A stretch of 64,000 bases of DNA from the NCBI RefSeq assembly GCF_049675895.1, contig NZ_CP183834.1, positions 2,232,001 to 2,296,000 of the forward strand, given 5' to 3'. Source of the stretch: Ampullimonas aquatilis. Its GTDB lineage: Bacteria; Pseudomonadota; Gammaproteobacteria; Burkholderiales; Burkholderiaceae_D. How positions within the stretch are numbered: position 1 is the stretch's first letter; every line of letters begins with the position of its first letter. The translations under genes and the position numbers were made by a program. This document shows positions 8,817 to 16,670 of this stretch, in pieces. Under the pieces are notes generated by a model that was not told the DNA's origin, searched no databases, and saw only the letters and a list, made by a program, of their open reading frames with translations.

Positions 8817-10511
8817 TCAAAACGTCCGCTGGATCGACAACGACACAAAATCACGATCACCATGGAAATTTTTATATGACAGTTCAGGTACCGCTGTGTT
8901 GTATCGGATTACCGATCCTGCAGGACCATAGTAGTGACTGAAATTGAGGCTGGCCTGCCAGATTTTTTGATAGTCGGCCTTCACACCAATGCTGAAATTG
9001 CCACCGTGTTCAGCAGGAAATAGTGCACCATTCACCGATGAGCGACCGCTGATACCGTAACTCACACCAATAGGCACTTGTAAATCGACACCGGAAACCA
9101 CCTGAAAGTATTCAGGCTGAAAAATAAACTGAAGCGCACTGGCATCACGGGTTGCCAGCGGATCGAGTTGCCCCGGATTGTCCGTGACTTTAAGGCGGCG
9201 ATTGAATGCCAGCTCACCAATGAAAGATGCCCCCTGCCATAGTCTATTGGCAGCAAATACACTGATTGCCGAGAGATTCAGATGCATAGTCTGACCAACC
9301 GGGTAGGCAGCATTTCCACGACCATTGGCTGTCGTATTACCAGGCAGAATCACCGTGTTGCCCGTTGCAACCAAGGGCATGTTGTCACGAAAGGACAACT
9401 CGCCAGCAACGTTGGCTTCACCCAATAAGGTACTGAAACTGGCACCGACAGTACGAATTTTCTCGCCGAAAACCTGCACATAATCACCGACACTACCGGG
9501 TTTGACGTTCACGCCAGGACGCACATAAAACTGGGGTAATTTGTCGTGAAACTGGGCAACATAAATGCCGTATTCTGTATCACCATGCTTGAACTTGACC
9601 TGTGCCCCGCCCTGTCCTGAATTACTCGGCTCGATATCACGACCACGCAGCACTGCCAAACCTGGCCCTAAAATCAATGATTCACCGCCCACATCAACAA
9701 AGTCGGCAAAACTAAAATAACTACCCGCCGCCGGTAATCGCGTCTTACGCCATTCGAGCTGATAATAAGCACCCACCGACATCGTGGGGCTGAGCTGAAC
9801 TTGGGTAGATAGTTGACCAACCGGACGAGCAATTTCCTTAAACTGAGAATTTGGAACAGACAGCGCCTTGATCAGATCCAGCGGTGTTTGCGCACCAGCA
9901 ATCCCATTGCTGCCGAAAAACAGACTTTCACCATAGAGCTGCGTAAAACGACCACCCTTGACATTGACATTCACATTACCAGGTGCAAAATTAGCGTAGC
10001 CAAAAATATCAAGCAGTTCTGCCTGTTTGCCATGTAACCGCTCTGTGGCTTGAGTAAATTCGTTATAGCCCGCAGAGCGTGAATTCACGAGTGCACCACC
10101 CAGTGCGCCTGGATTGTCATTTGAATGGTTGTATACATCGTCGTACCATGCTGCACCACTCATCCTGAAGCCAAAATCGCGTTTGTAGCGAAATTCAAAT
10201 TCGGATAAAAGATCCAGCCGATTCGAGATCAATCCCTTGCCAAAGTTAAGATCACCATCATTGGTATTGGCCTGAGGACCAATTGAACTATCGGCTACCG
10301 ATGCGTCTGGACTACGTACCCGCCAGGCAGCACTATATTTAATTGTGTTGTCCCATGAAATCTTGGAATCGGAATTGCCCGAATCAATCTGGACTGCATA
10401 CACGCCTCCCGATGCAAACAGACTGCCTAGTACAGTCAATAATGTTTTTCGGATTGCCTTGCGCGGAAAAATACGCCGCTGAAATCCGTTGCCGAACGGA
10501 TGCTGTCTCAT
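8817..10511 (-). CDS. DUF1302 outer-membrane barrel protein, module A
   Basis: 564 residues. After a signal segment (KTLLTVLGSLFASGGVYA) comes the DUF1302 signature region (DSKISWDNTIKYSAAWRV) and long stretches of alternating polar and hydrophobic residues, ending in Phe (SLSIQRTF) as outer-membrane barrels do. The ATG at 10509-10511 follows a strong AGGAGGA ribosome site; the longer upstream frame runs into the promoter region. It is the first gene of module A and is read away from a LysR regulator gene, with a CatM/BenM-type operator in the shared 195-base gap. It is about 100 residues shorter than its relative at 16671-18683 and lacks that protein's cysteines. Confidence 0.87.
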   Translation of the reverse strand: MRQHPFGNGFQRRIFPRKAIRKTLLTVLGSLFASGGVYAVQIDSGNSDSKISWDNTIKYSAAWRVRSPDASVADSSIGPQANTNDGDLNFGKGLISNRLDLLSEFEFRYKRDFGFRMSGAAWYDDVYNHSNDNPGALGGALVNSRSAGYNEFTQATERLHGKQAELLDIFGYANFAPGNVNVNVKGGRFTQLYGESLFFGSNGIAGAQTPLDLIKALSVPNSQFKEIARPVGQLSTQVQLSPTMSVGAYYQLEWRKTRLPAAGSYFSFADFVDVGGESLILGPGLAVLRGRDIEPSNSGQGGAQVKFKHGDTEYGIYVAQFHDKLPQFYVRPGVNVKPGSVGDYVQVFGEKIRTVGASFSTLLGEANVAGELSFRDNMPLVATGNTVILPGNTTANGRGNAAYPVGQTMHLNLSAISVFAANRLWQGASFIGELAFNRRLKVTDNPGQLDPLATRDASALQFIFQPEYFQVVSGVDLQVPIGVSYGISGRSSVNGALFPAEHGGNFSIGVKADYQKIWQASLNFSHYYGPAGSVIRYNTAVPELSYKNFHGDRDFVSLSIQRTF

Positions 10512-10649
10512 GTCTTCCTCCTTTTTCAGTATGCGATGGCTCTTGTGGCCCAATCCCCTGCCTTGATTAAAAATTGAACTCAGGCGAGATTGACGCAAAC
10601 AATAACGGTTGGAATAATTACCGTCCAATACCATTATTCAAGCTGGGCG

Positions 10650-10664
10650 ATACCTTACTGGTAT
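10650..10664. promoter_or_regulatory. LysR-type operator, ATAC-N7-GTAT
   Basis: ATACCTTACTGGTAT is a perfect inverted repeat of the form ATAC-N7-GTAT (also T-N11-A), the recognition pattern known for BenM/CatM/CatR. It lies 42 bases before the LysR start and about 140 bases before the divergent DUF1302 gene. A second ATAC half-site lies about 20 bases to the left (10628-10631). Confidence 0.65.
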
Positions 10665-10706
10665 GATCTGGTCGAACGGTTTCAATAGATCGGGGAGAAA
10701 TAAAAT

Positions 10707-11606
10707 ATGGAATTACGACATTTGAAGTACTTCATTGCTGTAGCCGAAGAACAAAACATTGGCCGAGCTGCGGCACGACTGCATATCTCACAGCCACCCT
10801 TGACACGACAGATTCAGCAACTGGAAGACGAACTGGATGTGCAACTTTTTGTGCGAACACCCAAAGGCATGGAAATCACCCAAGCGGGAGCAATGTTGCT
10901 TGATGATGCCCGCAATATTCGATCGCTGGTTGAACAGGCAACCGAGCGTACCCAACAAGCAGGGCAAGGCAAGCTTGGTCGTCTGGATGTCGCCATTTTT
11001 GGCTCAGGAATCCTGGACGCAATCCCCAAACTGCTGCTGGCATTTCGTAATAATTACCCTGGTGTCAAAGTCGTATTGCACACCATGACCAAGGCAGAAC
11101 AACTTGAAGCACTGCAACAACGACGGATCACTGTCGGATTTAACCGGATGCTGCCACCACTTGCCGATATTGGTACAGAATTGGTCACCACAGAACGACT
11201 ACTATTGGCTGTCAATGAAAGTGATCCTCTTAGCGCCTGCAAGGAAATTCCTTTTAAGGAATTGGCCCATCACCCTATGATTTTGTTTCCAACAGGTGCT
11301 CGACCAAACTTTATCGACAAAGTTGTTGCCCTTTGCAATGAGTCAGGTTTCACACTCAACATTTCACAAGAAGTAGGCGATGCTGTCACTGGCGTTGCAT
11401 TGGTTGCCAGTGGATATGGCGTATGCCTGGTACCGGAATCTGCCACAACATTACGTTTCCCCGGAGTTGTCTATCGCCCTCTAAGCGATGCACCAGCACA
11501 GGCTATTGTCGACTTAAGTTGCATTTATCGCCTGGATGATCAATCCCCTATTCTGGCAGCATTTCTAAACGAAGTTCGTTTATTTAGAAGGCAGTACGCC
11601 GCATAA
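10707..11606 (+). CDS. LysR-family regulator, CatM/BenM/CatR-like
   Basis: 299 residues: an N-terminal winged helix-turn-helix (MELRHLKYFIAVAEEQNIGR, RLHISQPPLTRQIQQLE) and a C-terminal effector domain with the LysR pattern GFNRMLPP and GVCLVPES. The N-terminus is very like that of CatM/BenM/CatR, whose inducer is cis,cis-muconate, sometimes with benzoate. A GGGGAG ribosome site precedes the ATG. It is divergent from envelope module A and a matching ATAC-N7-GTAT site lies between them, so it probably controls that module and itself. That the inducer is an aromatic metabolite is inference. Confidence 0.9.
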   Translation: MELRHLKYFIAVAEEQNIGRAAARLHISQPPLTRQIQQLEDELDVQLFVRTPKGMEITQAGAMLLDDARNIRSLVEQATERTQQAGQGKLGRLDVAIFGSGILDAIPKLLLAFRNNYPGVKVVLHTMTKAEQLEALQQRRITVGFNRMLPPLADIGTELVTTERLLLAVNESDPLSACKEIPFKELAHHPMILFPTGARPNFIDKVVALCNESGFTLNISQEVGDAVTGVALVASGYGVCLVPESATTLRFPGVVYRPLSDAPAQAIVDLSCIYRLDDQSPILAAFLNEVRLFRRQYAA

Positions 11607-11751
11607 AAATATCATCATGCCAAATCAGGTTTCAAACATTTCTTAAATAACTTGTCAGTCAAGCTTGTTTTCCAGCGCAGTGAAACACTGCCATAGATGA
11701 CACAAGGTGACACCACTGTCCAACATGCCCCCCAGTTCATACTGAATCTAT

Positions 11752-12027
11752 TCAGGGATTAATTGCCGCCTTCAGCGCTTTGATGGGCGTAAAGACAGCC
11801 GCTTTACGAGCAGCAATGGTCATTTGCTGTCCCGTTGCCGGATTTCTCCCAACTCGCGCACCTCGTCGCTTAGCGCCGAGTTTACCCACACCCGGCAACG
11901 TCACCTCATCATCATTTAAAAGTGCATGCTGGATCGTGACGCCTAACACCTTGAGTAAATGATCAATTTGCTTTTTACTTAAATCGGTACTTTGGATCAG
12001 TTTGATAATGAGTTCAGTCTGCGTCAT
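11752..12027 (-). CDS. HU-family histone-like DNA-binding protein
   Basis: 91 residues, normal HU/IHF length. It has the start TQTELIIKLIQSTDLSKKQ and the DNA-binding arm GRNPATGQQMTIAARK, with the conserved proline that kinks DNA. The first helix is unusual for HU (a run ending HLLKVLGVTIQHALLNDDEV), so it may be a minor paralogue and not the main HU. Between it and the LysR stop is a short hairpin (stem GCAGTG/CACTGC at 11677-11691). It seems to be transcribed alone. Confidence 0.88.
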   Translation of the reverse strand: MTQTELIIKLIQSTDLSKKQIDHLLKVLGVTIQHALLNDDEVTLPGVGKLGAKRRGARVGRNPATGQQMTIAARKAAVFTPIKALKAAINP

Positions 12028-12126
12028 GTTTCAGTCTCTTCATCGTAGGGAAAGGCAACGTTACTTTTGGGAAAAATAAAATTTAAAACGGTTAATTGTC
12101 AGCCCTGCTTAATCCGGATCAACTCT

Positions 12127-13335
12127 TCAATGTGGATGGCGCGAATGGTTGATCAACCATCGATGACACGACCATGCACCGATGCCGCACAGGGCCATCA
12201 TGCCAGCCAGTGGACGCCCTGTACCATCATGGAGCAAGCCCACCAGTGCCCCCGCCAAAGTGGCAAAAAAGAATTGCAGTGCACTCGCCAAAGCCGCCGC
12301 TGTCCCCGCCATCTGACCGTGCGTTGCCAATGCCGAGGCCGTGGCATTGGGAATGATCCATCCCAGGCTGGACACAAAACAGAAAAATCCTAGAACAAAC
12401 CAGGGTAACGATATCCAGCCAGAAAATGCCAGTACGGCCAAACCGATGCCCACGATCAGCGGCACCCACAGTGCCCAACGCAATAGCGTGGTCGCGGGGT
12501 ATTTGCGCAACATGCGGGCATTGAACTGGCTTGAGGCAATCAGACCAATCGCATTGATGCCAAAAAACCAACCGTAGTGATGCGGTGCGATGCCATATAA
12601 GTTGATCAGTACCAATGGGGATCCGGCAATGTAAGCAAACATCCCTGACATGGCCAAGCCACCTCCTAGGGCATAACCAAGAAAGGTGCGGTTGCTGCAT
12701 AGATGGGCGTAGTTGCCTAATACGGTCATCAATCGGAGTGGTGGTTCCTGTGTGGTGTCATGCGTTTCGCTGAGACCCAGGGTAATACCGATCAGACACA
12801 AGCTGCCAAAAGCGGCCAGTACCAGAAAAATGGAGCGCCAGCCCCACCATGTCAGCAGTCCGCCACCGAGCAGTGGCGCGAGAATGGGGGCGAGTCCCAT
12901 GACCAGCATGAGCAATGAAAATGCCTTGGCTGATTCTCGTGCCGAGGTGCGATCACGCACAATGGCGCTGGGAATAATGATACCGGCACAGCCGCCCATG
13001 CCTTGAATAAAGCGCCAGGTTGTCAGCATGGCGATATTGTCAGCCATGGCACAGCCGATTGATGCCAAGGTGTAGAGGAGAAATCCGACATACAGCAGTG
13101 GCTTGCGGCCGAAGCGATCACTCAATGGGCCATAAAATAATTGACCCAGGGTCAGGCCGATGAAGAAGCTGGCCAGGGTGAATTCGACATGGCCTGATGA
13201 TCCTCCCAGAGTCTGTTGCACTTGTGGAAAGCTGGGCAGATACATGTCGATTGATAAGGGGGCAACGGCGGTCAAAATACCCAACAACACTAACCAGCCA
13301 GGCATGGCGATACTTTCAATTTCCACTTTTGTCAT
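12127..13335 (-). CDS. MFS drug-type exporter, Bcr/CflA family
   Basis: 402 residues with twelve hydrophobic segments. The first carries the Bcr/CflA hallmark (APLSIDMYLPSFP) and the loop between helices 2 and 3 has the MFS motif (GPLSDRFGRKPLL). Helix 5 has the antiporter motif with its Gly/Pro run (LVMGLAPILAPLLGGGLL). Family members export drugs or small metabolites by proton antiport. It lies 33 bases after the HpaI-like aldolase gene in the same direction, so the two may be co-transcribed. Substrate unknown. Confidence 0.9.
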   Translation of the reverse strand: MTKVEIESIAMPGWLVLLGILTAVAPLSIDMYLPSFPQVQQTLGGSSGHVEFTLASFFIGLTLGQLFYGPLSDRFGRKPLLYVGFLLYTLASIGCAMADNIAMLTTWRFIQGMGGCAGIIIPSAIVRDRTSARESAKAFSLLMLVMGLAPILAPLLGGGLLTWWGWRSIFLVLAAFGSLCLIGITLGLSETHDTTQEPPLRLMTVLGNYAHLCSNRTFLGYALGGGLAMSGMFAYIAGSPLVLINLYGIAPHHYGWFFGINAIGLIASSQFNARMLRKYPATTLLRWALWVPLIVGIGLAVLAFSGWISLPWFVLGFFCFVSSLGWIIPNATASALATHGQMAGTAAALASALQFFFATLAGALVGLLHDGTGRPLAGMMALCGIGAWSCHRWLINHSRHPH

Positions 13336-13368
13336 TATTTTCCAGGTAAATAGCGTAAGAATTTCTTG

Positions 13369-14169
13369 TTAATAACTTCCTGACACAGATTGATGCTTAA
13401 GCTCACTTCGATATTCAGCACAAAGTGCCGAAGTCGTCGCAGCAAGCAGCATGGCATCAACACCAACAGCAATAAAACTGGCACCCGCCTCTCGATAACG
13501 AATGACCAGATGCTTATCTCCACATAAAACCCCACCCGTTTTCCCTTTGCTTATCACCCTCTGCAAGCCCGTTTCGATCTTGGCAACGATCTCTGGATGA
13601 TTGGCCTCACCAAGATGACCATAAGCAGCCGCAAGATCCGCCGCACCAAAAAAAATACCGTCAACACCATCCACTTGCAATATGGCATCCAGATTTTCAT
13701 ATCCTTTTTTGGTTTCAACTTGAACCAGCAGACACATCTGTGCATTGGCAAGATGGGCATAGTCGTGGATACGGCCCCATCTTGATGCCCTTGCCAATGA
13801 GCTGCCAACACCTCGAATACCATGTGGGGGGTATCGCATCGCTTCAACAAGAAGCTGCGCCTGTTTGGCTGATTCAACCATAGGAATCAGTAATGTCTGT
13901 ACACCGGTTTCAAGTAGCTGCTTGATCAGGACATGGTCTCCGTTTGGTGGACGGACAATCGGATGGGAGGGATAAGGGGCGATGGCTTGAAGTTGTGCCA
14001 GTATTGTCTGGAGGTCATTGGGGCCATGTTCGGCATCTATGAGCAACCAGTCAAAACCAGCTCCTGCACAGATCTCTGCGCTAAAGGTTTCTGATAAACC
14101 CAACCATAGACCGTAGAGTATTTCACCTGACAATAATCGCCTCTTAAAATGATTTGACGGAAGCTGCAT
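13369..14169 (-). CDS. hpaI: HpaI/HpcH-family class II aldolase
   Basis: 266 residues, close by eye to E. coli HpaI (4-hydroxy-2-oxoheptanedioate aldolase of homoprotocatechuate breakdown), for example GLWLGLSETFSAEICAGAGFDWLLIDAEHGPN and RYPPHGIRGVGSSLARASRW. The catalytic His (DAEHGPN) and metal-binding Glu (VQVETKKG) and Asp (GAADLAAAYG) are present. Family members make pyruvate plus an aldehyde and are promiscuous. I start at the second ATG (14167-14169), which fits the family length; the ATG five codons earlier is also possible. No other homoprotocatechuate genes are here, so its real substrate is open. Confidence 0.85.
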   Translation of the reverse strand: MQLPSNHFKRRLLSGEILYGLWLGLSETFSAEICAGAGFDWLLIDAEHGPNDLQTILAQLQAIAPYPSHPIVRPPNGDHVLIKQLLETGVQTLLIPMVESAKQAQLLVEAMRYPPHGIRGVGSSLARASRWGRIHDYAHLANAQMCLLVQVETKKGYENLDAILQVDGVDGIFFGAADLAAAYGHLGEANHPEIVAKIETGLQRVISKGKTGGVLCGDKHLVIRYREAGASFIAVGVDAMLLAATTSALCAEYRSELKHQSVSGSY

Positions 14170-14230
14170 GTTAGGCTTTCCCATTCCTTAAATTAAAAGA
14201 TTAAAACTACAATAATATCTAACATCATGA

Positions 14231-14274
14231 ATAAAAAAGACCCTTTGTGATGTGACACGCAACATCACAAAGGG
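14231..14274 (-). terminator. strong rho-independent terminator of the phenol operon
   Basis: Perfect 13-base stem, CCCTTTGTGATGT (14241-14253) with ACATCACAAAGGG (14262-14274) and an 8-base loop. On the minus strand it is followed at once by TCTTTTTTATTC. It lies 116 bases after dmpD and closes the leftward operon. Confidence 0.9.
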
Positions 14275-14389
14275 AAGGAGATCAACCGATGTTTTGGAGA
14301 TAAGCAAGTACCGGTTGAATTGAAACTACAAATTGAGAACATTGAATTAACACATCGAACCACTCGCTAATCACACAGATCCGTGCCAA

Positions 14390-15208
14390 TTATTCACTCA
14401 AGAAATCAATCAATAATCGATTAAAGCGATTAGCATGTTCAATCTGCGTCCAATGCCCGCATCGTCCAAATACATGAAGCTGTGAGTGATCAATCAGTTT
14501 CATAAAACGAAGACTATTTTCAAGCGGAATCACTTGATCATCACGCCCATGAATCACCAGCACTTCATTCTGCAACTGCCGAATCAATGCTTCATCCGTG
14601 GCTAGCGCATCCACCCAACGTTGACGAGGTGCAGGAAACATTGCGGAAAAAGACTCTTGAAATCCAGGACGAATACTTGCTTCGTAACGCAATTTGGCCA
14701 ACTCATCGTTCACCAGATTACGGTCATAAGCAAAGATATCCAATAGCTTGCGCATGGTTTCAATAGAAGGTTGATAACCCCATACAGCATCAAGTCCCGG
14801 GGTCAATTCAAATTTGACACCAGCCGCCCCCATCAGGACCAACCGGTTAACACGATCAGGATTGCGGGTTGCCAGTGCAATCGCTAATGCACCACCAAAT
14901 GAATTACCAACCAAATGTGCCTTTTCAATCTTCAAGGCATCCATCAGACCCAGAATATGGCTTACCCAACTATCCATGCTGTAGACATGACCGACAGGTC
15001 TTTCAGTAAAACCAAAACCGACCATATCAGGAGCAATCACACGATAATACTGACTTAACTTAGGCAGACTAAGTCGCCAGTTAGCATAAGCACTGACGCC
15101 CGGGCCAGACCCGTGAATCATGATCAACGGATAACCATGGCCAATATCATGATAATTCGTATCAATATTGGCTGCAATAATGCGTTTTCCGATTTCAGGA
15201 TTATCCAC
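14390..15208 (-). CDS. dmpD: 2-hydroxymuconic semialdehyde hydrolase (DmpD)
   Basis: 272-residue alpha/beta hydrolase. It splits the carbon-carbon bond of the meta-cleavage product, giving 2-hydroxypenta-2,4-dienoate and formate or another acid. Oxyanion region HGSGPG, nucleophile Ser in GNSFGG, acid Asp in HGRDDQ and base His in GRCGHWTQIE are all present. In the classic dmp operon dmpD lies between dmpC and dmpE; here it is the last gene, separated from the rest by the four-gene envelope module, and is followed by the operon terminator. Confidence 0.92.
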   Translation of the reverse strand: MDNPEIGKRIIAANIDTNYHDIGHGYPLIMIHGSGPGVSAYANWRLSLPKLSQYYRVIAPDMVGFGFTERPVGHVYSMDSWVSHILGLMDALKIEKAHLVGNSFGGALAIALATRNPDRVNRLVLMGAAGVKFELTPGLDAVWGYQPSIETMRKLLDIFAYDRNLVNDELAKLRYEASIRPGFQESFSAMFPAPRQRWVDALATDEALIRQLQNEVLVIHGRDDQVIPLENSLRFMKLIDHSQLHVFGRCGHWTQIEHANRFNRLLIDFLSE

Positions 15209-15341
15209 TGCTAATTCCTTTCCTACTGTTTTGAATCAGATTGAAAAAATCTTCTTGCAAACAAGTATTCAGATTATTTGAATCTGGACCTGTATCAATT
15301 GAAACTGTCATACAGGTCCATCATTAATATTTCAATGCTGC

Positions 15342-16655
15342 TTAGTCACCACCACGCAGGTTTTGTACTTGGAATAGACCAGCCGGATTTTTCTTGGGAT
15401 CAACCTGTCCCTTGAATTGGCCCGTCGTACAATGCTTGGACTGCAAATCAATCATTGAGAAGGCATCATCAATACCAATCCCAGCCCCCTTGTTGACGGG
15501 CAGATGATGATCTGCATGTGATTTGCCAACCATGAATACCTTCCAAAGTTCCCCTTTACGATCGTAGATTTCATTGGCACCATTCAAGTTTCCAAGTTGG
15601 GTATCCATGTAGAAAATACGCTTGCTCACCGGATGAGTATTGCCAACTGGCGCGGCTTCTAGTACATAAACCTTGCGCAATTGCCATGAACCTTCATGAA
15701 AACATGCACCCTGGCCAGAAAAATTGACATACTTATAACCATCCGATTCAGCAGGCATATCTGTGGCCAGATTTAACTCATTGTGGTTCCACATGGGTAG
15801 AAGAACATTCTTCGTTCCTTTGTAGGTCCATTTCATATCGGAAATTCGTCCGTTATAGCCCTCAAAGTCTTCAATCATCAAATCAGACCCAAGAAATGAA
15901 TCCGTGACCTGGCCTTGTGCCAGCCTGCGAACACGACGTTGAAAACCCAAATAAAGATACGCATCATCCAGTTTCAAATCATCTTCAAAACGTTGAATCA
16001 GAAGCTGTGTATTTTTAAGATCCTGTGGTTCATTAGCCTTGGTATAGATGGCCCTGAAAATTCCCGATGGATTAGGTATAATTTCAGGAAGGGGTGCATC
16101 CTTGGTACGGTGCATAAAATTGAGAAAATGAAAATCCCACTTAATGGTTTTTTCAACTTGGCCGGATGTCATATTGCGATATTTCCAATAGAACGGCGAG
16201 ATAATCGCTCCATCGCCCCAGTTCACGCCATATTTGTAATTCCAGGCCAATTTTTCGCCGGCACGCGGATCAGACAACTGAGGTTCTTCGGGAAATGGTC
16301 GCCCGGCTACATAGCCGGTAATTTCACCCGGCTTATCACCTAGCTTGGCCTTATTAATATTGGTTTTAGTTGCATCAATATATCCCTTGTCAATGGTGAA
16401 CTGTGATGATGCACCAATCTTCATCTCAAATAGGCCTTCATCAATCAATTTATAAACACCCGCACCCAGAACATCCTTGAACTGAGCCACATTGGATTTC
16501 TTGATCACCATACCGGCACTCAGGCCCGGGAAAGAAGGGAAGCCATTTTTATAAGGGTTGAAGGAAGCATCGACATCGGCGTCAGTGGCGGCATAGGCCA
16601 GCACACCGGCCTGTATCAAGGCCAGCGCCAGAAGGGAGCGAACGGTTTTTTTCAT
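15342..16655 (-). CDS. DUF1329 (LolB-like fold) envelope protein, module B
   Basis: 437 residues with a signal peptide (VRSLLALALIQAGVLAYA). It shares the DUF1329 layout with the module A protein: the RRVRRL/RRVRRA segment, the EGYNGRISDMKWTYKGTKNVL region compared with QGFFGALDRFQWKLVGKTEML, and the RRYYLDEDTWL/KRIFYMDTQLG region. It is clearly diverged and its N-terminal third differs. It starts 15 bases after the DUF1302 gene, so these two are tightly co-expressed. Predicted to act in the periplasm or at the outer membrane; ligand unknown. Confidence 0.87.
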   Translation of the reverse strand: MKKTVRSLLALALIQAGVLAYAATDADVDASFNPYKNGFPSFPGLSAGMVIKKSNVAQFKDVLGAGVYKLIDEGLFEMKIGASSQFTIDKGYIDATKTNINKAKLGDKPGEITGYVAGRPFPEEPQLSDPRAGEKLAWNYKYGVNWGDGAIISPFYWKYRNMTSGQVEKTIKWDFHFLNFMHRTKDAPLPEIIPNPSGIFRAIYTKANEPQDLKNTQLLIQRFEDDLKLDDAYLYLGFQRRVRRLAQGQVTDSFLGSDLMIEDFEGYNGRISDMKWTYKGTKNVLLPMWNHNELNLATDMPAESDGYKYVNFSGQGACFHEGSWQLRKVYVLEAAPVGNTHPVSKRIFYMDTQLGNLNGANEIYDRKGELWKVFMVGKSHADHHLPVNKGAGIGIDDAFSMIDLQSKHCTTGQFKGQVDPKKNPAGLFQVQNLRGGD

Positions 16656-16670
16656 GATATTCCTCTTGAA

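Noticed and set aside
11677..11691. Short GCAGTG/CACTGC hairpin as a terminator between the LysR and HU genes
   Set aside because: Only six pairs and no T-run on either strand, so it is not called as a separate terminator.
12127..14169. MFS exporter plus aldolase as a transferred element
   Set aside because: GC looks somewhat higher in the exporter gene, but there are no repeats, integrase or transposase remnants to support transfer.
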